Positions 9,186 to 20,901 of a DNA stretch of 64,000 bases are shown one piece after another. Both the position numbers and the translations under genes were made by a program. Within the stretch, counting starts at the first letter, position 1. The number at the start of each line of letters is the position of its first letter. The stretch is from assembly GCA_000727475.1 (NCBI GenBank), contig KL647317.1, forward strand, positions 682,016-746,015, given 5' to 3'. This stretch comes from Sarcocystis neurona (taxonomy: Eukaryota > Apicomplexa > Conoidasida > Eucoccidiorida > Sarcocystidae). A model generated the notes under the pieces. The model was not told the origin of the DNA. It ran no database searches and saw nothing but the letters and a program-made list of their open reading frames with translations.

Positions 9186-12100
9186 TCTGTTTTCGTCAGA
9201 TGTTATAATTTACACTAGAACTGAGTGGCATGCACAACTTTCTCGAAGCGTTTCATGGTATCGCGCTGCCGGGGTGCCGCCGTGCGTCTAGCGCCTTGAA
9301 CAACGATCGCTGCGTCCTGCAACAAGGTGCGATGCTCTTATTCTGGCAGTGCGTCACTGTGGCTGGTGCAACGAGGTCACTTCCCGCCCTTCGTAGTGAT
9401 AGCACAGAGAAAAAGGGTTTTGATTATCTTCTTGTACTGAGCAGCCACAATGCCCTGCCTGTTCTGTCTGCTTAGTTAAGCCGAAGAGTGCTACGCATAC
9501 AATCCGCGGGCAGTACGTTGCGTGAGTCCCCGTCGGCAATAAGCAGAAAACTCACTCCTGTTTTTTCCTCTCTGCGTGTGTCTCTTCTTCCCCTGTGCTG
9601 CTATCCGGTTCTCCGATTTATCTGTCCCTTTTGCGGCCTTTACGCTTCTCCGCGACGCCGCACCGCCCTGCCCAGTGTCAGGCCGTCGACTCCGCAGATG
9701 TAGGGCAAAATACGCTACTACGTGGTGCGTTTTCCAGCCCCCGAGGCGTTCTACATGAGGCAGTATCTGTGGACCGACCTTTCTCTGGCCGCTCAATTAT
9801 TTCCTGTTTCCTCTTGATAAATCTTTGTTCAGCCCCTGCCGCCCTCAACAGCGGTCTATTCCCGGAAAGGTAACTACGGATTTATTCCTTGCCCCCTTAC
9901 GCCCGTAGTGATACCTGCGTTGTGCATCTGTTGTTCAATGCGCTGCGTAGCCAGCCATGCATTCCTTTTTCTGCTGGCATCCTCGACTTGTGACAGATCA
10001 GAATCCTTGCTTTCGTCCTTCTTTTGCAAGATTATTTCTTCGCTGTTGTTTTCTACGTATCTTTCCTCGCAAGTGTAGATTGGTCTCCATGTGATGACGC
10101 AGTTGAACGACTGGATCAACACTGCGGAGGGGAGCGCTGGGATTTAGCGAACACACAAAGACGCGAGAACTTCCTCTACTATGTGCATTTGACGTTGCTT
10201 TCTTTTCGGTTGTGCCTCTTTCAACACTGCTGCTTTCCACACATGAATGGTGATGCTGCCTCTCCTTGTAGTTCACTTTCCCTTTCAGCCACGGCCGTCA
10301 GTTGTCCACTGCTTCCGCTCTGTCGACTAGCCTCGGGTCCTCACCCGCGTGGAAAGTATCCGTCACTGCGTACAAATGCGACCTGGGCGGATGAAAGCCA
10401 CTGCGTGCCGCGTGTCCGGTGCCACTTTTTCTGTTCACCCCCCTACAGCCATACGTATACATACACCCGTACATATGTATCTGTATGTCTCTGGCGTCTT
10501 TCTTGATTGCACGCCGACGTGTGTGGCTGCCTCTTCGTGTCCACAATCGCCCTGTCTCCCGTTTCTCTGTCTGTCTTCAATAGGAGGTTTGCACTTGAAT
10601 GCGTACGTGCGTGAACGTGTACCCCTGTGTCAACACCTCAGTCTCTGCCCTCTTTCACCTGCCAACCTATTTTTTACACCTAAGTGTCTGTCTTCGTCCA
10701 CGTTTGAATCTGTAGAGCTGTGTCTATCCTGTTGGATATTGTTCTTTGCTCGCTTCGTTGCTCTTAAGCTTTTGCGCATACGTACGACATGCGTTTGCGG
10801 GTTGGCACACTACGGCGTCCTGTTAAACATGACGCTGGAGATTCCGCTAGTGGCGCTGTTGCCGTTACTTCACCAGCACCGGCTGCTGCTGTCTTGTGAC
10901 CTCGCACTTTCTCTGTACACGCGTAAATCGGCACAGGAGCTGATAAACGCAAATTTTATACGTCCATGTATCCCTCCCCCCTCTGCGTGTAGGGTAGTCC
11001 TCTGAAACGTGGTGTTACTGTTTTCCGTATTCTATGTGTTTTACGCGATGCTAGCCATCTGCTGTGAATCACGACGGCGCAAATGAGAAAGGAGATGTCC
11101 TCTGTGTCACCTGCACCTTCTACCTTCTGTTCGAGGTGTGCTACACTCTCTGCTCGCGGTGTTCGCAAGAAGAAAAACAGCAGCTGCTCCGTCACGCTGT
11201 CGGCAGACGTCGTATTGTTGACAGACACTACTTCCGTTCTACGCATCGTAGAGAGTCGAAAATGCTGCTGCTGAAATGTCCTGCCTCTTCTAAGTGCTGC
11301 GGCTGCTGTAGCTCGTGGTTGTCTGTTGGACGTACACATATCCATTACCAATATCTGCCTGTCTCTAACAGCTGAAAAAAAGTGCTCCCAAGTACCGCTG
11401 CTGCAGATGCTGTCAGCACGTTTGCAGTTAACTCGTGACTCTCTGCTGCCTATGCAGAGGGGTGTACGTACACGCGTCGGTCAGAAGCACTCGAGCTGTA
11501 ATCTTTGCCCCGGATGAAGGATTCTTGTTAGCCTCGTACGTAGCGTACGTGTATCCGTATGGACTGAGTATGCTGTGTAAAAACACACAAGAGTCTGTGT
11601 ATGTGTTCAAATAACGTTCCGTATCGTAGCGAAGGCTGTTGTTAAGTTCGTGCAGTGTTAGTGTTATTCTGCGCAATGTACGCAGCTCCGCGGCGCCACT
11701 ATACTTAAACGACTTTTAAACGCTGACACGGCAACCATTTTAATGTGCCTGGGGTGCTCCTTCAACTGCGCAGCTTCAACATTTATACCGCTATAATTTG
11801 GATGTATAATATCTAGCCTATGTCTGCACGTGTGTGTTTACACGTATATATGTAGCTGTGACTTGCTGCACGCAGGAGAGTTAAAGTGCTGTTTACAGGG
11901 TGCTTCAGCTTCGCATGTGACCGGTACGTACTTAGGTATACGTTGCAACTGCACACGCGCGCTGGGAGCGCACATAATCATGTGCATCTCTACGCACATC
12001 CATAATGTCGCACAACACCATCGTCACATGCGTATCCGTGTACATATATATATATATATATATATGTACATGTATACACATATACATATGCACATGAACG

Positions 12101-12985
12101 CGTTGGTTTTGAGTGTGCAGGGTGTGAGGGAGGTACCCAACCTTTCGCTGCTGCGGGTGCTGCTGCGGTCGGTATTGCGCTAGCTGCTGCTGTTGCTGTG
12201 GAGTGGTGGTCTCCGTATACGTGGTACGGATTGCGTGTCGAGGCGACTGCAGCGTGTGTGGGTATTTGGTCCTTTTTTGTGCTCTATGGCTTCTTATTCG
12301 TCCGTGCTTGCTAGCCTTCAAATTGAACGCCTACATGTACACCAAGTTTTTCCGTTGGGGAAGGCTTGTGTGTGTGCTGTTGCCGCTGCTCCTCCGGCGG
12401 CACTGAAGTATTTCTGCTCTTCCTCTTCCCCCGGAGTTTGTTGCTTCTGGAGGTGTGACGCCTGAAATCTTGTTTCTGCTACTGACGGTGGCGGTGGCCG
12501 TATCATTGGCTCTGCCGCTGCTGATGTGTCGCTGTTGCGTCTGCTGCTGAGTACGCCGCCGGCATGGCATATATACACACGTACACCCTTGTACGCACAC
12601 ACACAGGACCTCGTTGTTCACGTCGTTTGTGCTGCTTCACGCGTGCAGCTGCTGTTCAGGTTTTTGCTCCTCATCGAGAGAGGCAAAGAAGATCGCTTTG
12701 CTGCTGCAGCTGCTGCTGAAGGATCCAGGTACCACCAAAAGAGACTGGACTGTTGTTTTTTTGCGCCTGCGTGTGTGTTTCCTCTGCTGCAGCTCCCTGT
12801 TCTGCAACGGTAGCTGCTCCTGTTGCTTCCTCAACTGCGGCTCCCGCTGCCTTAGAAGTCGTTGGTGAGCCGCCCGACGCTGCGCAGTCTCGGGTCGTCT
12901 GCTTTTTTTGGCTCCCCTTCTTCGGCGGCCTCGTCTGACTTTGCTACTGGGCTGTCTGCTGCCGCTCGCGGTGCTCTTCCGACTG
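9186..12985. other. region without a supported gene, upstream of the LFG/TMBIM gene
   Basis: 3.8 kb with moderate CTG density, rising toward 12.1-12.9 kb, and TA/TG microsatellites near 12046-12090. Several ORFs of 60-218 codons occur (for example 10349-11005 +), but their Leu/Cys/Ser-rich content follows the pyrimidine bias and none shows a family motif. The right end presumably contains the 5' leader and promoter of the gene starting at 12986; no promoter element is recognisable. Confidence 0.5.
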
Positions 12986-13158
12986 ATGGATACCAAGTCG
13001 GAACACTCGGTGGCCACGGGCGTGGGCGGAGAGCCCGTGGGGCGGACCACGGCATACTACGACCCCGAAATCGGCGTGGCAGCGGCAGCAACTCGCACAG
13101 CTGAGGAGGACACGGACGAGAAGTTCTACACCAGGGAGATCAGACAGGGCTTCATCAA
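12986..13158 (+). CDS. exon 1 of the LFG/TMBIM gene
   Basis: N-terminal cytosolic tail MDTKSEHSVATG through AYYDPEIG to REIRQGFI. Donor AA|GTAAGA at 13159 gives phase 2, so the codon for Lys is completed by the G at 14125. Confidence 0.9.
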
Positions 13159-16085
13159 GTAAGAAGAAATAACTCTCTTCTGTAACTTTTCGTGGACGCG
13201 CATGTGCACTACAACTTCCTCGTCTCTTTCGACAAAACATAGTACTATGATAATGTGTTTGCATTATCTACATGCACACTCTGTAATGCGTAGTTCATTC
13301 CATGTGCACGTCACACATGCGTACTTCTGTAGTTGTATACACATGTATACATGTATATATATGGATGTGTAGATCGACAGATGTATATATACGTGGATAT
13401 ATGAATAGAGAGAAATGCATGTAAAATGCATTTCGTCCCTTGGCAGACTGGACACGAGATTTGCACACAGGCGCACTTGCAGCGTACCTAGACCGACGGT
13501 CTCTCCTTCATCTTTGTAAGCTCGCGTGCAACGTAAAATTCCCCTCCTTCCAAGCTGTCTGCTGCAACAGGCGATACGCACATGTACGTACTCGTGTGTA
13601 TATGCGTACGTGAATCTGTATGTATACACATGGATACGTGTATTTGTACCACTGTATAAACTCCACCTTGATCTGTCGAATGGGAGGCCCACAAATATAT
13701 ATATATATGTGTATGCAAATATGTGGATAGAGAGATACACAATTGTATGCATCAAGTTGACAGCGGTATGTCTTTGGGGGGGGGGTGTGGATGTATCGAT
13801 GCTTGCGGTTGAGACTCACCCTGTGGTCGTGCATCGTTGCGGAGTTCTCTACGCGTGGCAAGCCATACGCGCAGTTATGCAGTTACGTGTGGCTGCCTAC
13901 GTAGGAGTCGACGTCTTGGGTATAGGTTTGTGGCTGCATGTATTACATGGTCGTGCTTTGCGTCCTTCTTGAGAATGCGCGGCTGTACGTTTATGACGAG
14001 CGTGCGTGGCGAGAGAGAGCGGTGCAGGCTGCTGCGAAGTGTTCTCGTCCGACCGCTGCTACTTCTTCGTCATGTTCTTGCTCCAGCGGTGCCCTCCTTC
14101 TCGTTTGACTGTTGAAAATCACAGGAAGGTCTACGGGATCTTGAGCGTGCAGCTGCTTATAACAACAATACTGACGGCCGTCTTTTACTTCGTCCGCAAC
14201 ATTCGCTACTGGATTATCCTACATGGACAGCCTGTCGTCATCACGGCTGGCGGTACGCACACGTGGTCACCAGCAGCAGCTTCTCAGGTGTTTTATGTAC
14301 ATGTGCCAATATGGCTATTTGCAGGTGTGGTCGCAGGCGAACTTGTGTCTGCGTCTCTCATTTGTAATGCACTGGACGAATGCCGTTCTACTGTCTTTTG
14401 GTAGAGAGCGCCTCTCGCGATGAGCAGTGCTGAAGGCAGACACGTGCCCTAGCAACAGCGCAGGCGTCACGAGTTCAGGTCATATACAACTGTTAGCACA
14501 ACCGTCCATACGCGCCTAGACCTGCACACGCCCTCACACACGTGCTCGTAGGTATACACAAACACACACAGGTATGAAAAATAGGTAGGAGTATGGAACA
14601 GAACAGCGTCCGTGTTCTTCCTGCAAGTTGTACGGCAGAAGTTACAGCAGTGCACGGTGTGTGTTTCTATATATATGTATATACATACCCCCAGGATGGG
14701 TGTGTGTGGCATACGTGTGTATACGTGTATATATATATATGTAAATATAAATAGACAGATAGGAATTCTCGTGTTCTATTATATCTAAAGATGCAAATGT
14801 CTGGATTTCTTGAATGCATGTGGTCCACGTGTGGTCGAGGAGACTGGATCCCTGACACCAGTGGGGGCTTGTACGATGTGGCAATCGCTGCGTGAGCGGC
14901 GGCGTGGGCTACACGGGACACTACCGTCTCTGCACGATCGCGTACATATGTATATGTGTGACACATGTGTGTGTATACGCTTGCGCGCACACGTTACGCG
15001 TTGTATGGGTACCGTTGTGTAGCTACTTTTTGCAGGAGGAAGACCAATTGGAGTCATGCGTCGTTTTCGTCTTCGCTTCAAGACTGGATGTATACCTGCG
15101 CTTCACACCGGTCTCTCTCCGCACGTGTGTATGGGCCTACGTAGTGAGTGTGTGTGCACACGCACGTAGTCCTGTATTCGTAAATGTCGTTGTATAAATG
15201 CGCATGTGTATATCCATGCTTGATGCCCATGAATACGTGGAGTCAGTTTTTCCGTCTTCGTTGACTAGGTACCCAGATAGGTTTTCTCTCCGCCCATATG
15301 CATATCTCTGTCCAGCTGTATGGATGCATGCGCCAGTGCTTCCGTGTTGACAGGTGGCCGCGTTGACAAGTCAGAGCACGTCCTGCTGCGTCCTTCGTGC
15401 GGTTGTGCCCCTTCGGCCCACGTTATGTCTGCCGCAGATGCCGCGCCTGTCTTTTCTGCTGTCGCCGTGCTGCTGCATCACGTGTGTTGCTGCATTTTCT
15501 TATTGTCACTGGTGTGGCTCATGCACTTTCGAATGTGCTGCTGTTGGTGCTGCCTGTGTGTGTGTATGGGTTGCCGCAGTGCTGCTGTTAATAGTTTCCA
15601 TCCCGCTGTTTTGCTGCCAGGCCGTCGCACGTCGGTATCCGTTGAACTACGTGCTGCTGCTGCTGTTCACATGCTGCGAGTCGGTGCTACTGGCAAGCAT
15701 CACCTGCTACTACAACGAGTACACGGTGTTCATCGCGCTAACAGCCACCGTATTTCTTACCGTGGGGTTGTCTGTCTTCGCGTTTCAAGTGAAGTACGAC
15801 TTTACGAGTTGGATCGGCGTGCTCTTCGTACTTACCCTGAACCTCCTCATATTCGGCTTCTTCTGCTTGCTGCTGCCGAGGTGGGCGCAGGTGCTCTACG
15901 CAAGTCTTGCGCTGCTGCTGTTTTCCGTCTACTTAGTTGTAGACACCCAGCTCATTGTGGGCCGGGGAAAGCTGCGTTTAAGCGAAGATGACTACATCGT
16001 CGCTGCTCTCATGCTGTACGTAGATATTATCACAATCTTCCTGCAGCTGCTGCGCATCGTCGCTGCGGCAACCGACAATAATTGA
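12986..16085 (+). CDS. LFG/TMBIM (Bax inhibitor-1-like) membrane protein, 3 exons
   Basis: Join 12986-13158, 14125-14252, 15580-16085; 268 aa. All junctions are GT-AG and phase-consistent (phase 2, then phase 1). The family hallmarks are in order: an acidic/Tyr-containing N-terminal tail, REIRQGFI at the 13158 end joining KVYGILSVQLLITT (TM1), the loop ARRYPLNYVLL, VKYDFTSW, then VDTQLIVG, SEDDYIVAALMLYVDII and a short C-terminus. Seven hydrophobic segments are visible, and the two family aspartates (in VDTQ and YVDI) are present. LFG/TMBIM proteins sit in Golgi, ER or plasma membranes and are linked to calcium leak and suppression of cell death; the role in this parasite is inferred. Start ATG 12986 is the first in frame before the conserved tail and gives a typical family length. 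Confidence 0.93.
13159..14124 (+). other. intron 1 of the LFG/TMBIM gene (966 nt)
   Basis: Rich in TATG/TA microsatellite sequence (13330-13400, 13690-13745) and contains a 10-nt G run near 13777. Acceptor is aaaatcacag. Confidence 0.85.
14125..14252 (+). CDS. exon 2 of the LFG/TMBIM gene
   Basis: Encodes the first transmembrane helix and the following loop (KVYGILSVQLLITT to HGQPVVITAG). Donor G|GTACGC at 14253 is in phase 1. Confidence 0.9.
15580..16085 (+). CDS. exon 3 of the LFG/TMBIM gene
   Basis: After acceptor gggttgccgcag the frame continues VLLLIVSIPLFCCQ into ARRYPLNYVLL and the remaining transmembrane helices, with stop TGA at 16083-16085. The intron end is CTG-rich (15420-15570). 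Confidence 0.92.
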
Positions 16086-19000
16086 GCAGTGAAAGAGTCG
16101 TTCGTCGGGCCAGCAACTGCAGACGCGCCACATGTCGAACTCGACGTACCGGGCAACACACAGAAGTAGCGGAAGTAACAACGTGTCGCGGTCGGCAAAG
16201 AGGTGGCCGCAGTTGCAGCAGCAGGTAGGATCCTGCTGGAGCAGCGAAGAGCGCGCAGGAACAGAAATAATGGCCCTGTCACAGGACGGCAGAGAAGCAA
16301 CAGCAGCGTCGGCAATAGCAGCAGCCGTGGAGCCCTCGACAAATCAGCAACAGCGGCGATGTCTCCAGTGAGTGTTTGCTGTGTGTATACTTGCGCGACA
16401 GCAGAGCCGAGGAGACTGTACCAGTGGCGGGTAGTAGTATGCCGCCAGCAGAACATCATAGTCACATCCCCGCGAACGGCGCAGGAGCAGAGGCAGCAAA
16501 TGTTGTGTTAGAAAAGGAACCTTAAAAAGGCTGCTGCCAGTGTGGCCGACGCGGAGAGGAGCTGCGCGCTCGCCGCAGTAGGCGGCAGGGGAGATACACC
16601 GGATTGCACGGTGCAAACCCGCAGGACAGGAGTGTAGTGGGCAGCAGGAGTGGCACAGCGTGCGGGCAGGCAACAACAGCCGTGAGCGCCACATGTACGA
16701 AAGCAGCTGTAACAGTTTTAGAACACACAGATGCAGCAGCAGGAGCAGCGCAGCCTTATGTGCAAAAAGAGCTGTAGCAGTTCTAGAACACATACACTTG
16801 GCAACAGGAGCAGCAGACGTACGGGAGGAAAAAGGTTCGCTGTTGCTGCTGGGTGTGAGCAAATGCAGCAGGAGAGGAGAGGGGGAGAGACTGGTATATG
16901 TCTCTGTTTACGAGGCTTTGCAAGTCTTCTGGGCCTACTGCAGAATTTAGAGGCGGATCCACCTGCGAGAGCAGCACCAGGTAGAGTTGTCTGCAGCGTA
17001 GCGGGTGCGTTCGCATCAAGCAGCATTCGACAGGGGCCTCTGTGGTGTGCACCTGCAGTAAAACAGGCTGCGGTTACCTGCAGACGCAGCAGGAGAGACG
17101 TCTTAGTTGGGTGTAAGGAGAAACTGGGGAGGGATAGAAGCGACGGAAGCAGAAAAGGGCGACAGAGCAGACGACTGGTTGTGCGGCGTGCTGGAGCGAA
17201 GAGCAGCACAGTTGTTTACAAGAGGCTTACGTCTCATATGTATGTAGCATGCATCAGCGAGTGAACCTGAACTGTAGAAGAGATGTCTTTGTTGCAGATC
17301 GGCATCTTCCGCGTAAAGCCGGCTGTGGCAGCTGCGTACTGCAGCAGCGGTCCTGGCGAAGGATTGCAACAACCGCTTTCGTTTCAGAAGTGGGCCAGCA
17401 GCAGCGGCGTCCAGCCATGACAAGAGTGAGCTTCAGCAGCGCGTGCAATCGCTATCCGAAGAACAGCACCTGGTGCTGCCACGGGCCGAACACTCGCAAC
17501 GTGAGCTCGCGACCATGTGGCGGTAAAAGCAGCGCTGAAAAAATCCGCGCGGTGCGACTCGGTGTCAAACACACCACACAGACATACACGTCATCGCGTC
17601 TGGCATCTGTCGCAGTTGTGAGGACGTCGCATTGTCTCCGTTTACGGTTCCAAAGTAATCACTTTTCATGGCAACATCAAGTGTACATAGATGTGCACGA
17701 ACGTGACTGATGTAAACGCATGTCACGTATGTAAATGTGTGTGCAGACATACGCGTACAGTCGTGCCTCCTCGCGCGCAACGATATGAGTGGTTTGAATG
17801 TGCACTAGTGTAGACGTTGTCCGAATTAACCTCCGGTCGGCTCCTGTTACATGATTGTAAAGACATCCGTAGCGGACGCGCGTGGAGGAGAGGAGAAGAA
17901 GCAACAGGAGGAAAGGCAATAATTAAATTGATAAAAGATGACTCAGGCCCCAATTAAACTGACACGGACGACACACTTGACTTCGCTTTAAACAGCTGAA
18001 TGCGGTCGTTTTTTAAACAGCTTTGACTGCGGTTGAACGGCGCACCACCGAGGTGGAGAACTTCTGGACTTAGAGTATTTTTTTTCGTTCGTCTTGGTGA
18101 GCATTCAGGGAGCGGTGCCCGCACGTGCACCCTCACACATGAGTGTCCACCGAAGTCCGTGTATGCTGGCAGAAATGGAGGAATTCATTTTGCTTTGCTT
18201 TTCATGTAATGTTGTACGTCAGCCGGCGGCTGTAACAGGGACGGAGCAACTGCAACATGGATAGCAGTGTGCGCAGAAGAGACAGCGGTTGCTAAGATCA
18301 GTTTGTAGCTTCAGGCTTGTATGTGCGCGTGAAGCGACGCGACAGCACATTCGCCAAAGACGTACTGCAGGGCGTAAACATACACTTAACTGTATATACA
18401 TGCATATATGCCGAAAGGTGAGAACCGTCTGAACTTCCTTGCTCACTGCTGCACCCTGGGAAACCGGTGGTGGAAGGAGCACACCACGCGGCGGGGCACA
18501 GACCTAGCAACGTGGGTAATCATGCAACGTTAGCGTGAAGTGTCGGACCAGCGCCGGAGAGACACCGCTTAACTGCTACGAGAAGCTACGTTGTACCCTT
18601 GTTCCAGTACCACACGTCTCGAACACCGCTTCTGCATACCCCGCCCGAGACGTCGACAGCTCTAAAACGTCTTAGGGAGGGGGGTGTCTTCGGAAACCTG
18701 CAATCGTTGGCGCGAATGATTACAATCGCTGCTTTGAGCGGTACCTTCACCTCGCTTCAACGTGTGGTGCCGGGGAGTTAGGGTACAAGTATTCACGCGT
18801 ACAGTGGATTCTGCAGTGTCTGCGTAAACGAGCGTACGTGTTTTCACCTACACTCCTACAAGGTGGTATGCAAGTGTTTAAAAACACCTCTGTCTCTTGC
18901 CGGCTGGGCACGGGTCAGCTTCCTGCTTGACGTACACGATCGCTGCAGAGTTATGACACAGGTAAAGTATGCAAGCGTCTAGAAACGCCTACTTCACAGT

Positions 19001-19399
19001 GGGGATTTGGGTCAACATACCGCTTGATGTATACGTTCCTTTGAAACGAAGGCTGCACAGTATTGTCGCACGTTTAAAGAATATTTTCTGTATTCTCTCT
19101 GTGAGCGACGCTCTTATAATTTAAGCGACCTTTCACTAAACATGGCACACAAATAACCTCGGTAAGCAGCAGTGTGCGTGTGAGTGGTGCCTGCGTTCAT
19201 GCTGCAAACGTTGTTGCCTCGCGGGGTCTCTGGAGGTACTACCCTTCCATTGTGGACGCCGCACAGTCACAGCGCAAACACTCATGTATAGCTGATAATG
19301 AATACAAGTGTCAACAGCGGGAATCAGCGTTTCTAGAAATCTGCGCTAATATGTCGTGCTACCATAATATCTGTTCCCAGTAAGACAGCAACTGAATTC
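16086..19399. other. intergenic region: CAG-rich block, then repeat-poor DNA
   Basis: 16.2-17.5 kb carries CAG/GCA-rich DNA with overlapping ORFs on both strands (for example 16731-17264 + and 16344-16862 -) whose content follows the repeat. One possible first exon, ATG 16132 to donor GTAGGA at 16227, lacks a partner. 17.7-19.4 kb is repeat-poor and has no convincing frame. Confidence 0.4.
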
Positions 19400-20068
19400 G
19401 TGCTGGTAGGGTTCCCGTGCTCTGACTTTCACCGAGGCCCAGGACTGTTTCGTAACGCCTGTTCAGATTTCCGCAGATTCGACGTCGCAGCGAACTTGTG
19501 CGGGTGTTCGCCAGTTCTCCAAATAGTTTTCCTTCTGCGTCACGCTGTAACACGGAGATACTGCCCTCCTGTGTCTCCTTGTGCTCATCTGCACGTAGAT
19601 TTGTACCTATCTGTATGTCTATCCGTAATATGTTTGTTGCCTCACTTTACGATAATTCTTCTCCAGTGCGGCAGACTCTTCACTTGCAATGTCATACAGA
19701 GACTACTGCATAGAGTCACGTGCTGCTGCAACGGCGAATTCCGCTGCGTCCAAATATGTCAAAGTACGTTTCACCGACAAACAATCCTCCGCTGTCAACA
19801 AGAATTGGTCTCGAAAGAACAATTCGCGCTGTGGCTTTCATCGTATCATCATGAGGATTCACACAAAAATCAGCCGTCAAGCTTCCTGCGCACATTCGGG
19901 GCGACCCTCTCTCCATCGTCCACCGGCAATGATATGCTTGCGTCGTCACGTATACAAAATCCATACGCCTGGCACCGAGCTCTGTACGATTGTCAGTACG
20001 TTCGCGATAAAGCGCGAGCCAAACTGCACGCCTGGTTTTTCCTCACACACGCAGAGGCAAAAATCTGA
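19400..20068 (+). CDS. possible coding region, unrecognised
   Basis: Open frame of 222 codons. The second half (from about 19790) looks coding: KEQFALWLSSYHHEDSHKN followed by NPYAWHRALYDCQYVRDKA and a TGA stop. The first half is Cys/Leu-rich and less convincing, so the real exon may begin near 19700-19790. A second plus frame (19689-20129) overlaps it. The frame ends in the 3' flank of the minus-strand helicase gene. No family is recognised. Confidence 0.3.
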   Translation: MLVGFPCSDFHRGPGLFRNACSDFRRFDVAANLCGCSPVLQIVFLLRHAVTRRYCPPVSPCAHLHVDLYLSVCLSVICLLPHFTIILLQCGRLFTCNVIQRLLHRVTCCCNGEFRCVQICQSTFHRQTILRCQQELVSKEQFALWLSSYHHEDSHKNQPSSFLRTFGATLSPSSTGNDMLASSRIQNPYAWHRALYDCQYVRDKARAKLHAWFFLTHAEAKI

Positions 20069-20514
20069 ATACCCGCTCAGATCTTGCTCACACGTAAATA
20101 TTTTAACACATATATACACAAACATGTAGCGCTTGAAACACACGATACGTTATGCGGCCAGTAGAGAAGCTGTGAAGTAACAGCATTACGTGGAGCAATG
20201 AGGAGCACTTCGTTACAGCTGTGTGCGAATCCGAAATCACCAACAGGTCGTGCCATCTACGCAGAGTTATTCTACAGTGCCTAGACGCACTAAGCAGCAG
20301 CACACACAAAAAGGTTGTCCTAACAATCCCTTCCGCGTATTTATCTTAAGGCACGTAGGGACGAAGAAAACGTCAGCCCACTTTTATTGCACCGTATCTC
20401 TGTGATACAGAGATACGGTGGCTGCACCGCCCTACCATAGCGTAGAAGCACCTCACGTAAACACGTGTGAACGCATGGCCCTGCGGCTGCTTGTATACGT
20501 GGATATATCTGTAT

Positions 20515-20850
20515 CTCTCTATCTAACCGAATGTATATATCTACGCAAATATATATATATATATGTGCATATGTGTAGTTGAAGGTGCAATACAATTATC
20601 CAGCCTGAAAAATTAACATATACACACACACACACATACGTAACTGCACACACGTGCGCGGCCACATAGAGACACACACACACACGAATGCGATCGTCTA
20701 CACACTCGAAGGCGCGTACAAACACCTACGACTATACAACAGCAGCATACGGTGTAAACAAGCAAACAAATTCGTGTGCGTATCCGTGTACACCTGTCCA
20801 CACACACGTGCATACACATACACACATATATGTGTATATGTAAAGCTACT
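20515..20850. repeat. TA/CA microsatellite cluster
   Basis: Runs of TA, CACACA and ACATATATG in the 3' flank of the helicase gene. Both strands carry short ORFs made of Tyr/Ile/Thr/His repeats, which I regard as noise. Confidence 0.8.
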
Positions 20851-20901
20851 CGCATGGCCACTTTAAGAGAACTGCTGAGAGTCCTAAAGTGCATCGGCGC
20901 A

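Noticed and set aside
10349..11005. 218-codon plus-strand ORF
   Set aside because: Leu/Cys/Ser/Pro-rich composition follows pyrimidine bias; no conserved motif or regular codon pattern.
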